From Erythrocercus mccallii (Eukaryota; Chordata; Aves; Passeriformes; Dicruridae), in NCBI GenBank assembly GCA_013397435.1, contig VZRG01000005.1:209508-273507 (forward strand): a DNA stretch of 64,000 nt. The letters are read 5' to 3'. Each line of letters begins with the position of its first letter. Position 1 is the first letter of the stretch. Below are positions 35,410-49,169 of this stretch, piece by piece. The position numbers were made by a program, and so were the translations under genes. The notes beneath the pieces were generated by a model, which searched no databases, had not been told where the DNA came from, and saw only the letters and a program-made list of their open reading frames with translations.

Positions 35410-35740
35410 ATATTTAATAAGATTGTTCTCAAAGATGATCTTTGAGGAACTTCACTACTAATTTCACTCTAGGGCAGAAGTCTAGCTCATAGGAGCTGAA
35501 ATCTCCTCCATAGCCAGTTTCTTACTTCTTACAATTGCAGCAATAACTCCAATTTTATGTAAAACATTTTAGGTAGAGTGTTACAGAGATCTAGATAAAT
35601 ACTACTCTGCTTTTTATTTTTTCATAAAATTTGCTCATTTTTTAAAGATATCCAGTCCTTCTAGCAGGATTGCTTTGCTAGTCATGTCATTTTATCTCAT
35701 TTTCCGTTTACCCTCATATATGTAATGGTTTATTTTCTTC
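35410..35740 (-). mobile_element. Ancient CR1 LINE fragment (RT region)
   Basis: Antisense blocks are 'gatctttgaggaacttcact', 'tagccagtttcttac', 'gagatctagataaatactac' and 'tatccagtccttctagcagg'. They follow the order of the CR1 reverse-transcriptase 3' half, in which the usual text is roughly 'gaggaacaccact', 'ccagtttctta', 'aaatctagataaac' and a conserved 'ggcatgattt' block. It is heavily decayed. No frame is open across it. Confidence 0.55.
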
Positions 35741-37023
35741 AGAAGATATTTTAGATTTTTTGTACTCTGAGATGAGAGCAAAGTGTTCAGGTGTGTAGTC
35801 ACTTTTTTTTTCTGTACTGTTTCCTGATATAAAATAGGTAAAGGAATAGAGAAGGAGGACAACCTTAGCAAATGGCATAAGTTAGACCGTCGCTGTAATA
35901 TTATTTTCGGTTATGATTGTTATATTTCAAAAAAAGAAAAATGATTGAAAAAATATTCAGAAGTAGCTATAAGAATGTTTGTGTGCTACTTGTAATGTGG
36001 GTTATAATGAGAGGCTTAGAAAGCTCAATCTGTTCAATACATTTGAATGAGCATTGAGATGTAATTCGATCAGAGTCCAGAAACAGGTGCATGAAAATAA
36101 AATTTCTAGTATTTAATCACCCTAAACAGTATAGAATGTAATAAGGTCCAGAAGCTTGAATCTGAATGTAGACAAATTCAGACCAATAAAAATGGTGCAT
36201 ATCTTTTAACAATGAGGGTAACTAACCTTTGGAACATATGATTTAGATTATCATTACTTAGAATCTTAACAAAGACATTTAGTTTTGATGTATTAGCAGG
36301 AGGTTCTTTGGCCTGCAGAGGAAGTGTGGTCATGCTAGTTTAGTTGTAGTCCCTTTTGGCCTTGATATTCTTCTCCTTCTTTTTAAAAATTCTGGTACAT
36401 AAAACAAGTCCCTAAAATGTGCAAAAGAATGGAAATAATATAACCTCTCCTCTCAGCTTGCCTTGTACAATGCACTTATCTTCATTTTCTGTACTTAGGA
36501 GGAAAAGACCTTACAAAATGAAATCTGCTTGCCCTCCTGCCTTGATAATCTGTAAATGATGGCATTTTATAGCCACGAAGTGTTGGAAATGCTATCTTAT
36601 TTTTATAATACAACAGAGTTTGTTATTTAGTCAAGATTGTTTCAGCTTGAATTAATTCCTAGTAAGCCTGTTTTCAAATGAGCATCGCTTTCTTTGCACT
36701 TTGAGAATTAAGAACAAAACCCCCCATATGCTGAATACTGGTAGCCACTTAAAAAGGCAAAATGCTGCATTTGTATTGTATGTGGGAAACCTGTTGTAGA
36801 CAGGGAAGTATTGGGGTTTTTTTGAGCCAAGCTTTATGGGAAGAGACAAAAATTCTTTAAGAAAGATGGGAAGACATAGAGAATAGCAGTGGTGCTGATT
36901 TTATTAGTTATTCAAAGCATAGGAGTAGAAGGGCCTGTGCTTGAAGTGACTTTGGCACAAGGTCCTCCGGGGTTTTTAACAAAAATCATCTAAGTTCTAT
37001 GTTTTACATTTCCTATTCAGTGT

Positions 37024-37040
37024 AAAAAAAAAAAAAAAAA
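37024..37040. repeat. Poly(A) tract
   Basis: A run of 17 A followed by GAAAGGAAAA. There is no recognisable retrocopied sequence immediately 5' of it, so I treat it as a simple repeat rather than a retroposon tail. Confidence 0.8.
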
Positions 37041-40000
37041 GAAAGGAAAATTATTTACCCTTCCATATCTCTCCAGAGTTCATTAATTAGCAAATAATTA
37101 AGGAAGAGGTTTCTATTAAACAGAGGAAATAGGAAATAAAATTGAGTCAGCTTAAAAATATTGCATCTTAAAATATTTCATTATATCACTTTCTTCTTTT
37201 TTCCCATGTCATTTCACTTGTTTGTGTGTTATTTTAACATTTTAGAAGTTAGCATGACTTGAGGAAAAAAGAGCACGAACGGAGAGATAAACATAAATGG
37301 GTTTTTTGTTTGTTTGTTTTAGTTTAGGAACACTTTCACTTCGCAAGGACAGAACTACAGATTACTGGGGTAACATTCCTTGACATTGCGCACAAAGTAA
37401 AATTCAGAAGACTGAATTAACTGTGACCTTTAAGAGAAATCTCAGCCTTGAGGATCAAAGTAAAAATGGATAAGCAGTCTGACAAATGGATTAATAGATT
37501 GTCATCTAGTACACTTTCAATATAAAATTTGTTTAATTTCTGCAGTATTTTGAGAAAAATATATTGGTAGTTTCCAGAAGAAAGTTGAAACTGATGAATT
37601 GTCATGAATCTTGAGGATCTAAGGACAGGAAATCAATGGGGTTTTACAGAATTGTATGAAGAAAATACAGTATTCTTAGGTGTTCAATAACAATTAAGCT
37701 AATTTTTTTTGCTTGGCACCTGATTCAAGAGCATTAAAATATGGTATAGAATCTTACTGCAAAATCCTGCCTTTGCTTTTTAAGTAATGAAAGTGTAAAT
37801 TGGCACTATGGTATTTAATCCATGCCTGGAATTCTGTAATATTTTTATCTGGAGCGTTAGGTCCAGAATACTTATGATCATTTATTTGAACATATAAAGG
37901 GTTTAAGAGACATTTACTGGATGTTTCAAAAATGATGAGGTGAAACACAATAGTATATCATTACATAATTTCTTTCTGTGAGGGCAATTTTGACACGAAA
38001 GTACAAAGTTTTTTGTTAGAGCAGATGTCTGGGATGAATACTGAATTACTTTAGTCTTTAAACAGAGGATTTAGAAAGCTTCATGTTTTGAGTTGAAGTG
38101 GAAATAGCTATAAAAAAAGAAAATTATTTCACTGTTGAAGATACGTGATTTTTTCTGTATAATGTACATTACATAACTTTAAAATTGTAGTACAGTTGCT
38201 GTTCCTCTCAGCAGTTTTATGTGTCATGTTAAATCATACCAGATTGGTGGGTTTTACAGTGATCTAGTAGAGGCTACAGGAATACTACCTACTCCATTTT
38301 TAAATGTTGAACTTGCAAAATAGTGGCATATTACTTCAGCAGATTTTCTGTGCACCATTTTGCCCTATGGAAAAATGCTTAGGAGAAATCTACAGCAGTC
38401 AGCACTAAAGCATATTAGTTTATCTGAAGTATATCCTCAGTATGGATATTTTAAAAATAATTGACAAATTGCTATCTTCTTTACATAATTTCTTGTTAAA
38501 AATACACAATTTATTAGAACAAGCCTAAATCTAAACCTGGAATTTACCGTAGCAGTTTCTGCTGCTCTTAATTAAACATGCTTGTTCTTCACACAGAATC
38601 ATTTGATAAAAGTTGATTATTAAATGAGTGCAGGACTTTACATAATACTGTACGGGACTCCTTGTTCACTTGAACTTGCAAAGAGTTCAAATATACTGTG
38701 TAAAAAACAGTTAAAGAGGCATAAAATTAGTATCACCTTAAAATAAGTAAAACTTACATGCTGAAAATATTTAAATTGCTATTTCTTAAATTACATGTGA
38801 ACACGAGCTATGGCTGCTGAATACAGTATTACTGATAAGTAAAAGGTTTGCAAATTGGTTGCACTCACAATAGAACTTAATAGAACAACATTATTAGACT
38901 GAGAGAATCAGATAAGTTATAATGAGATATAAAGCAGACTCTTCTAAGAATATAATTTTTAGTACTGTAAGAAGGGAAAGCAATAATTATTGCTATAACC
39001 AGTAATATTGGAGTGACTGAAGGCTTGCAATAGACAGACCTGGAGAGCAGTAATGCATTTTCATTTGATAGAATTCTGAAGTATAAAACTTCAGGACTTC
39101 TTGTCCTTCTAGGCATTTGAAAAACAAATATGGGTGACTACTGAATTTCTCTTGTGAGTGTCTGCAAATGCCCAAAGACGTTTCTGACAGGGTGGATAAT
39201 ATCTGAAATTAATGAGATTTGGGGAATGAGAGAGAAAAGCTTGAGAAGAGAAAAGAAAAGAAACCTGGCTGATTTATGTATAAGACAAGGTATAAGGCAC
39301 AAATAAGTTTTATTAAAACAGAGCCACTCTGAGAACTGCATATATTTATGTAGGTACAGGTAAAAATGAAAGAACATAGGTTTTTCTTTGTTTGTAGTGC
39401 TTATATTAAGGTTCTTAAGAACAGTTACAAGGACAAATCTTAGCTGTGCAGAGAGGTTCGATATTTGATGTGGGCAGTAACTCCTCAAGTTGACTTCAAT
39501 GCACAGACTGACAAATCAAGAAGTTGCTTTAGATTTTAAGTGTAAGGAGATTTAGTGTTTGGTTGATTTGTGCTTCTGGATTGAATGTGACCTCTTAGTA
39601 TTTTTTAATGATTACTTATCTGCCATTCAATGGAAATATCACAATAAATTTACCTGGTTTTCCTTAGTGTGTACTAATTTAGAGAATCTTGACAGATAAT
39701 AGCAAACTTTTATTAATGTATTAAGTACATCAAAAAATCTGCTGCATGGGACGCTGTAGAAATGCACTGAAAGCTAACTCCTTATATATAACCCAAATAT
39801 TTCACAGCACTGTTGAGAGGAAGAAGGTCATTGTGGTTGCAAGATTCCTAGAATAAAGCATTTTGTAGAAGAAGACACAGATAAGGTAATAGTTAAGAAT
39901 TGCAAGGATCTTCAGAGTAAACATAAAAATATTTTATTCAGAAGTTAGACACACTCTTAAGTAAGAATTTTTTCTTTTTTTCCCCCCAAATCACACCTCG

Positions 40001-43000
40001 TTAAATGACTTATTGCTATTTCTAATTAGTTAGATTTTCGTTGTGATTTTTACCAAGTTTAATTTCTGATCCAAGCTATGTTAAGATACAATTCTTATTG
40101 GGTAATAGGACAGACAATCTGTACCTTCAGTGTCTCATTAATCAGTGAAAGTAATTACTTAAGGCTCTATATAACTTAGAGTACTTTGTGAGCTATTTAG
40201 GCAACAGAGTTCCCTAAAATCGAAAACCCGTTTTTCAGAGTGTGGAACTGTGGAATTATTTCCCTGTTAAAAAAACATAAGCAGAGCAAGCTAAGTACTA
40301 TAATTATTGCTAAATAGTGAAATTATTATTTTCCCACTGTCAATTTCCAGCCATCAACTCTTTCATGAAATGGTATATCTGGAAGTAATATTTCATTTTT
40401 TGAAATGGTGAGTCTTATGGCTATTTAATGACATTCCACAAAACTATAAAATCTTTTTAAAGAAAAAGTGTGCTAAGATGCTCTGTTGAAACCGCTCTTG
40501 TGGGGAGGTAAGACACATAGAAGTCCTCATTTATGAGGGCTGTGTCATCAGAAATTACTTCTATAAAAGTCATGTAATACAGGTGAAATGTTTAATACTT
40601 TCTCTGTGAGGAGAAAATAGGTTTTTTTTCTGATACAGCAATGTTTTAGCAGTCAAGTCATTTGTATACTTCATGACCAGCTTTTCTGGTAGTGCTTTTT
40701 TTCCTCCAAGCTGTATTATTTTGCCATAAAAAAGATTTTCTTCTTAAAGTATTTGATTTGTTTGGTTTTATTATTTTTAATATGCTCAAAAGACTACAAT
40801 TGTAATGATACTACTGTAGTTACACTACGTATATAGAAATTTTGTAAGAAAAAACAATTTCCAAGACATTGGTATTGCCATACCACATTTTAGTTCTGAT
40901 AATTTCAAGATGATATAAATTACAAAAGCAAGTAAACCCCTAATTTTCAGCAGCCACATCCTTAGTGTTTCAGTATAATTAATAGCTTTCATTTTGGCAG
41001 TGGAATACAGGATGGTTTGCTATCTTATTGGTGTACCTTATTGTTTTATTAAGTATTAGGTAAGGAAAGATTACATTTACTTTGCCTCGCATTTTTTAGT
41101 TGACATAGTTCTGTTGGACTAAGTTTAAAACCAGGTGAACCAACCTATAAGTAAATGGTGTCATTTGGATCCAAATGATGTCTTTAATTTCCAAAAGAAA
41201 TATTCTTCTAGGTTTTGTGGTATTCTCATGCCACACATTGTTCTGTGCATCTCAGACGATCAGTTAATTTAGTTAATTATTTTATAATCTGTGTGGTGTT
41301 AAAAAACTCCACTCAGAAAGAGCTATGAAATTTAAGTGTTTTAAATCTAGATCTGTTGGAAAAAATGAGGCTAAAAAAGCCATGCTACAGTTCCTAGACA
41401 AATTCATCTCCACATAAACTGCAGAGCATTTGGAAAGGATGGGATGGAAAAGGAGGAGCTGGGCTGAGGGAAGAGAAGCTGGATTTGCTTTGCTCTTGCC
41501 TTGTCTGGCTATATAGTTCTCTACATTCTTTATTTAGGAGGCCAAAGAAGTGAAACTTAGGAACCTGAACCTCATCTGTACAGTTAATTATAAAAGCATT
41601 TTTGAAATAAACAAGAATCACAGAATTAATTTCAGTATCAGTATGAGGCTTTCTTTTCCCCAGTTTTACAAGAGTAAGTATTCACAAGTTGTTTTGTCAC
41701 ACTTATTCCAAGTGGAGTTCCAGCTGTTTCTGTGTAAACCTTCTTGACTGCTTGTGTAATTTTCTTTAACCAGTCCTGGTTTTGCTAGATATCCCTGTGC
41801 TTTCCAGGGAAATAGTTAAAAGGCAAACTCAGGAAATTAAAGCAGATATTTGACCAAGTTCCATTCTCAACTGTGTTAAAAATTCCTTAAAAACTCTAGA
41901 CTTCACAACTAGTTTTAGAATATGTGGTTTTGATAGATAAATTTTTAAAATGACTGCGAGTTGCAGTACCTAAAAGTGTAAGAAAGTGAGACTAAGTGAA
42001 ATAACTCTTCAGGGTAATATTAAAATTATACTAGAGGCTAAATGGCAACTACTTGTTTTATTTCCCTATTTTCTTGTTCAGCATTCCCAACAAGCTAGCT
42101 GTAGGTTGATTTAAAAGTCCTTGAAAATACTGTATGGAATTTTGTGTAAGCACATCTATAGGTGGTCTTTATGAAGATATATACTGTCAATCAGACAAAA
42201 AGAAAATTAAGTCAGATCACCCAAAAGAAAGCAAAACCAAACATCCTGAAGTAATTAAAACAGAATTGAGAAAAATCTTCTGCTTTTGCTTTTCAGATTT
42301 CTTGCTGAGCATTCTTAGCAGTGACATTGAAAGTGATTAACAGTGTTAAATTTTAGGATATAGAATTGTTGAGTACAACTGTGTTTCCTTAGCTACAGCT
42401 TTGAGGGACACATTTTCACAAATATTCTTAATACTCTAAAGAAATCTGACTACAAGAGACTACAATATGTAAAAAAACCATTGAACTTTCGACATTTCAT
42501 GTATTTTTAAAATATTTCTCCCTGTTGCTTGGTATGTGTGTTTTCTTCTAAAAGAGGAATTTTTATCAACAAGGAAGAAATAAATCATACATAAAATAAC
42601 CATTTGGTATTCTGGTAGCTGATTTTCATATAAACAGCAAGAAGCTGCTGTAAATTAAATGTTTCCTGCTGATCCACTTCCTTTTAAAACACAGTAGGAG
42701 GGGCATTAGTTAACATTAAGGCAAACACAATTATCTGCTGACTACATTGTATTAAAAAAAGCTAACAGCAATAATTCTTTGGCTTCTTCCATCTTTGCAG
42801 GTATATTATAAAATTAGTTCATGTAAACATGCTGGAAAGCAGTAAAATACTTCTTAATGATTTCCTGCATGGCACTCTGAGCCTTGGCTAGAGAAGTCAG
42901 TTTTAGATGTGAAGAAACATATTAACCATGTAAAGTTTGACCAGTTAAAAATTATCTTATTTTCAGTAGAAACAATGGAAAAGTGTTTGTGGTAACCATG

Positions 43001-45636
43001 AAAGAAACCAAATTTATACCAAACATATATACCAATATACAAAGAATTTTTTTCCCTCTTATATTTACCTTATACCCAAGTATGGAAATATGGAAGATGG
43101 CTGTGTGTGATCCTTTGTCCCACAGTCTTTTCTCCAAGCAGAACAAGCTGTCCTAATTCTATATCTGAGAGACAGATGAGCAAAAACCAACCAAACAAAA
43201 ATTCCATAGCCTTTTCCAGAGAGTTTAGACTCAGGAAATTTATTTTCTCTTGTGGTGCTTTGTAACAATTTTTCCAGAGTGTTCTGCCCGAAAAGGTGAA
43301 GATGTCTATTTTTGATTTCTGTGTATAAATAATATGTTTTTTTTAAGTATTAACTTTTAATATTGCTTCTACTATCATCAGTTATAGTACTGAACCAATT
43401 ATTTTATTTTCAGATGCAATTATTTGAATATTATTCACTTATTTCAAATAAGTAAAAACTCTGGGATAAATTATGTCTTAACCTAAAACAGAGTTAACCT
43501 CGCTCACTTTAGTATCAATGGGAGCTGATCTTTTTGTCTGCTAGTTTTAGTTCTGTTTGCTTTTATAGTGGTTAAAATAATATTTTTCTGACAAAAAATG
43601 CCCTTCTGAGATACCATTTTTAATTATCAAATAATAGAAATAATATTGCATAAAATATCTGGAGCTCAGATATGTTGCACAGCTGCAAGTTTAAAACAGC
43701 TTGCGAGTCAGAAAGAAAAAGGAGAGGCACAAGGAAAAAGGTATAAATTATGCTTATTTTTTGCTGGTAACTCATGACTAGAGTAACTCTTGCATTTTGA
43801 AAGTATATTCATGATTATAAAATGAAATTTTAAGATTCGTTTTCAATTAGTAAAAGATATTTCTAAAGGCAAATAATGTTGTTGACATCTCCAAGCATTT
43901 TTATATGGTGAATAATTCTTCCTATGAGGAACTCTATAATTTGAACACTAAAATTTGAATCCCTCCTTGTTGGCTTACAGAAATTCTATGGATGTTAAGG
44001 GGTTGCAGTGCTACTCATTCTGAAGTAACTTGCTTCACCCATCTGTAAAAAGGAAGACTACTCTTAGCCCAGTTTAGTCCTTTAATGTACTACATTAGTC
44101 AGAACTGCTACTCTGTCTATATATCTAGTTAAGTATTTCTATTTAATTATAATTCACTTGATCAGTGAGAATTGATTGATTTGATCACTCTGACATGGAT
44201 CAAGTCCAAAATGCTGCAATTCAAAGGGCTGCATCCTCTCATCCTGTCTGTATTCTTCTCTAAGTCAGACTTTTTAATTTCTCATTTTGCATCCAGTTTA
44301 TCACAAAGAGTCAGATATGGAAAGTCATTTTCACATTGTACTGACATTTCTGCTGCTTTTCTCAGACAAGATAGGATACATAAGTTGGAATGTTGGTGGT
44401 TTGCTTTCTGTAAGCTTTCAAGTGGGCTATCATGGACTTCATACAGGTCTTGAGTGTACTTCTAAGGTCAGACCTTTATGGAAAAAAACCAGAGCTATTC
44501 CCTTCTGCCTCATTGTGTGCTAAAATATTACACCGAGATCTGCCTTTCTAAGTCTCAACTGGATTCAATACAAGTTCTGTCTTGTGAATAGGAAATTAAT
44601 TTATAGAACAGCAGAGAATAATGATAACTTGCATAGTCTCACTATACCTGGTGGTTTGTGGAAATGATCAAGTGAGAATGACTGTCTCACAGAAAACTTT
44701 TGATTACACAGAGCTGATGTTTCAGTGGAAGTTACAAACATAACAATAAATAGCATGCATTGGAATTTGAACACAAATACAGCATTTGAACTGGAAAAGA
44801 TAATGCCAGAATAGATTCCCATTTCATCCCTTTCATTGTCATCAAAAATTATTATTCAATGTTGGGAATTTGTAGGAATGTATAATTGGTTGCCTTTTTA
44901 ATGCAATTTATTTCTAATTGATTTTGAAGAAAGATTTTCCATTCCTCATAAAGATGTCTTGGTGCATTGCAGCTTATTTTAAAAGACAGCAGTATAACAG
45001 CATTTGTTATTATTTGTTGTTCCATGCATCTTCCTTTATTTGAAAAAGAAATATTTTGGATGATTTCCAAATGACAATTTTTTTATTTTCAGAGAAATTA
45101 GACTTGTCACTTGGGACAACTTTTTAGACTTTGTTACACTCTGTTCCTTTCACAGCCCTTGAAACATTAGTGGTCTGCATTGTCTTTGGACATGAGAATA
45201 CACTTCTTTTGCTGTTCCCTCCTGGGAGCATTATCCAAGGAAAGCCCAGGGTTTGTTCTGTCTTATGCCAGGCTGTTTGGTTCCCATTATACTGTTTATT
45301 ACAGGAAAGCCCTTTAAGAGTAATGCTTTTGACATACTTGAGCTCCCTCAGCTCTCATCTGTTTTGTGTCTTTATTTTCTCATCATGGCCCTTTAGGTCA
45401 GACACAGTAAGGCTATGTTTGTATAATCTACATGATATTAGCATTGAAATGCACCCTCATGCACACTGCTTCTAGAGCCTCTTGGACATGGTTTGGAAGC
45501 TCTTTGTTTCACCTGTGTTGTAGGACCTCATTTTGAGTCAAAGTTGTTGTGAAAAGGATAGAAACTTATCTCCCTGTTGCCTCAACCCCCAGAATGTGGT
45601 CATGAATTCATATGAGCTTTTTTTTCTACAGAAAAA

Positions 45637-45700
45637 GAAGTAGATGTAGATTCTGTCTTACAGAAGATTTCTTTTGTAAGGCAGAATCTATATCTTCTTT
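45637..45700 (+). other. 64-nt near-perfect hairpin
   Basis: Arms at 45637-45666 and 45671-45700 pair over 30 positions around the 4-base loop ATTT. There are 25 Watson-Crick pairs, four G.U wobbles on the plus strand (45637/45700, 45646/45691, 45656/45681, 45663/45674) and one T-T mismatch (45641/45696). As minus-strand RNA the four wobbles would become A.C mismatches. It could be a hairpin RNA gene, a tiny inverted-repeat element, or an inverted duplication made during replication. There is no match to a microRNA I know, and the tetraloop is small for a canonical precursor. Confidence 0.5.
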
Positions 45701-47017
45701 AAAAAGTCATTGGAAAGGGCTATACAGCATTTAAGTATTTTGCATGATCTGAAAGTTTTCTTGATTCTTTTCACAGGGTGGTTTTGTGTTTATATGCAGA
45801 GGGAGGTCAGATTGAAATTAGTATTATTTATAAGGCAATGGGTCATAACTTTTGCTTTAAGAGAAACTTTAGACTTGTTCATTGTCTGCTAGTGCAATGT
45901 GCTTTGAGGACAGCCATATTGGCCTAAGGCATTTCTTCAAATGCAATTTATTATAAATCTTTTCCAAAATTTGCAAAATCAGAAGTTTTTCTTTGAGATA
46001 TCAAATGGCATGTTTGACTAAGCTGAATGCATTAAGTGTATTTCCACGTAGTTGAAGTCAGTTGTTCTGAAGTAATTTGATCCAAGACATCATCCAAAGG
46101 GATAGAACTCAGAAATTAAAGTCTAGAAGTGATCATCTTTTAGGCTTTACATACTCAGATGTTGAGACAGAGTTTATCTTAAAATTCTGAGTTTTTAACA
46201 GAAGAAACTTGTAACTGTGTTTGACTTCTAATAAACTAAATTGATGGTAACAGCATATCTTATGTTGGTAAGGAAGAAATTTTCTTGTTCCTTCATTATT
46301 TCTGAGTGCAAGTAAACCATTTCCAAATGTTAAAAGCAAAACTGGATAAAATATAAACTCTGTTATTTACTACTTACATTATCTCCTGTAACAAAAAAGT
46401 TGGTATCTTCCAGCATTTCCAAAAGTCTTCTAACAATGAGAAAGTTTTCATCAAATAACCTTTGTCTTTTGAATGACTTTGTTGTAGTGTTACATTCTTT
46501 AGAATATTATGTCCTGATTATTTACTCTCTATTTAAAAAAATAGTCTGGCAAGATTATTTGTACTGTAATTTCTTATTGGAAGATTCATACATCAGACTT
46601 TGATTATATTTCTTTAAAGTGATCATGTATGTGCAAAAAATTAGGGATAAATTATCTAGAATTTGTTTAGAAAATTGGCCTCTTCCCACAAATGCTTTTA
46701 AAGAAAATAGGAGGAGCAGTGGTATCAGAAGGGACTGTACTGCTGGTACCCACTTGAAAATGAAAAATGTAATGATTCAATATAGTTCAGTGACTGCATT
46801 CACAGGGTCTTACCTTTAATATTTCTATGCAGTAGAAATAGTATTCTTCAATCCCCCAGTTATTAATATTTTATTTCAACATATTCTTGCTGCACTTCTG
46901 CAGCATCAGATCTACAAATGCTTTGAAATGCCAGAAAACCTGGACAAAAACTCAGTGCTTTTTTACTATTGCATTGGTTTGCCTTTTCTGGTGCAAAATT
47001 ACTCCATCATGAAAGGA

Positions 47018-47395
47018 TTATCACAGAAACTCAAAATGGTGGAGGCTGTAATAACCTCCCCAAGTTGCCTTGTCCAACCATCCTGTTCTAGCTGGGACAT
47101 CTGGAGTTGTTTGTCAAGGACCACGCTCTGGTGGCTTTTAAATATCTCCAAGGACAGACTCCACGGCATTCCTGGGCAGCCTGTGCCAGTTCTCAGTCAC
47201 CACCATGATGAAAAGGTATTTCCTGATTTTCAAGGAGAGAGTCCAGTATTTCAATTTGTCCCCATTGGCTCTGGTCCTGTTGCTGGTCACCACTGGGAAG
47301 AGCTTTTATCCTATTTGCACTGTCCCTTCAGTTATTTGTATACACTGGTAAGACCCCCCTGAGACTTTTCTTCAGCCTGAATACAGTTCCCTACC
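47018..47395 (-). mobile_element. CR1 LINE 3' portion
   Basis: The antisense sequence starts at the CR1 3' end ('tatcacagaaactcaaaatg') and continues through 'ccttgtccaaccatcctg', 'tctccaaggacagactccac', 'cagcctgtgccagttctcag' and 'gaaaaggtatttcctgattt'. The plus frame at 46928-47362 is an antisense reading of this element. Confidence 0.85.
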
Positions 47396-47737
47396 ACAGT
47401 TCTCTTCAGAAGCAGCCACTGGTTTTACTCTGTTTTGTTGGTAACTGTCTTCAAATATGTCCTTCCATGATAACCATGATATCTTACCTTTGAAGGCTTT
47501 TTTGGAATCTGGTACCAGGAGAAATACCGTAGAGCCACTCAGTCATATGAGATAGCACCAGGGTTAAAAAAAATTTCACAGTCCAGAATAATATTGTTAC
47601 TCTTCATGAGGTACTTTTCACAGCGTTCTTGGTAAATGCTGGGGGGGTTCTGCATATAATTTTTTGTAAGCTTAGATGGTACAGAAATAATGAGAGCATC
47701 TAAGAAATGATGCTTTATTAAGTTTATTTTTTCAGGG

Positions 47738-47960
47738 AACCATAGAATGCTTTGGGTTGAAAGTAATCTCTAAATATCACTGAATCCAAGTCCCCAGTCA
47801 TGGGCGGAGACATCTTCCCCTAGACTAGGGTGCTCAAAGCCAGATCTTTTGCCTTTACTTTGTAACATACCTTGGGATTCAGTCATAGAGCATCACTTAG
47901 TGACTTGTGTCACCATACTCTCACTACTGCCCTGCTGAACTGTACTCATATATTGCCCAC
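47738..47960 (-). mobile_element. CR1 LINE 3' portion, second copy
   Basis: The antisense sequence starts 'accatagaatgctttgggtt' plus 'gaaagtaatctctaaa' and continues with 'tgaatccaagtccccagtca' and 'gacatcttcccctagactag'. This is another CR1 subfamily 3' end in the same orientation as the copy 340 bases to the left. The right boundary is approximate. Confidence 0.8.
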
Positions 47961-49169
47961 TTTCTCACAAACTCACTGGTTCTTCATGAAGTAGAATAGT
48001 TTGAACTATTAAAAGGAATAATTATTTTAAGTTATCATTACAAGATATGACGCAATTTCTAAAAAGCTTGCTGTATTTTCTACTTTGAGGTAGAAAATTG
48101 AAGTAGTATTTTTTTACCACACAGAAATATTTTATTTAGATTTTAAAAATTGCAGACAATACAACTCTTTAGATAGCTGCTAAAATAAAACCAGTAAAGT
48201 TTCTCTTATTCTAAATCAATTTTCAATGCATTATAGGAAAATGCTGGATATTTATATGTTTTGAACTGATTTGCACATATCTTTCAGTGGTTAGAAACTG
48301 CATTTCAGCTGTATAGTCTTGACATTCCTCTTCTTCCAATACTAAACAACAGTGGGGTTTAATTGTCCTTTGATCCTCATATGTAATCCTTTTTGGTTAA
48401 CATTAAGTTCAGTACTGGAAAATTTACCTCTAACTGGTCTCTGAGAGTTTTTTTCACTTCAAAAATAGTATATTTGTCCAGAGGATTATTAGCAGCTACA
48501 CAGCTTTTAGTTATGGTAAAGAACGTGCAAGGCATGCTCATTTTACTGCCCTACAACTAAAATTATACTTAAAAAAGAAAACCCTACAAAATATAATAAA
48601 GATCAAAGCAAACCTCTTTCCTAAAGAGTAGGGAAGGAAAAGAGAAACAGAAATAAGTGGATAAAAATGGAATTAGGAAAGAGGCAGAAAGAGACAGATA
48701 AAATTCTAATTTTAAATATAAAGGCCTTCCTTTTGCTATTTCACAGGACAAATGGTCACCACCCTCACATTAATTTTTCAGTGAAAAGCCCTTTAAAAAT
48801 ATTTTGTGCAATTTTGCAATAATTTAATTCATTTTGAGACTTTTTATAAAGAAAATATTACTGAAATTATTCTCAAAACAATCTTATTTCTGACAGCTCT
48901 TGTTATTGAGGCTTCTTAAAGTGTCACATGATTACATAGAACGTTAAGAAATATTTTAAGTAATAAATAACCTCATTTAGGCCAGTCATTTTTTAGTATT
49001 ATTATGGCTTCAGGCAAACAAAGCTTATCATTGAAAATACTTCTTCTTTACTACATGTTGCTTGTGACTAAAAGACAAAAGATCTCACAGCAAAAGAGAA
49101 ACATAAAATATGAAATTGAAGCTCTAAAATCTGTACCTCACTTAAAACGAAAAAAATGCAATGTTTGAA
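47961..49169. other. Unique AT-rich sequence
   Basis: No gene or repeat is recognised here. Confidence 0.4.

Larger units (their letters stand above)
35741..47017. other. Long unique intergenic stretch
   Basis: About 11 kb has no supported gene or classified repeat. Notable items are an 18-base perfect palindrome at 41161-41178, a polyA run of 17 bases at 37024-37040, and the long hairpin at 45637-45700. The open frames are short and not protein-like. Confidence 0.4.

Noticed and set aside
46928..47362. 144-codon plus frame
   Set aside because: Most of it is an antisense reading of a CR1 3' end (47018-47395).
48075..48098. 9-bp inverted repeat with a 6-base loop
   Set aside because: Short and in AT-rich DNA, where such pairings are expected by chance.
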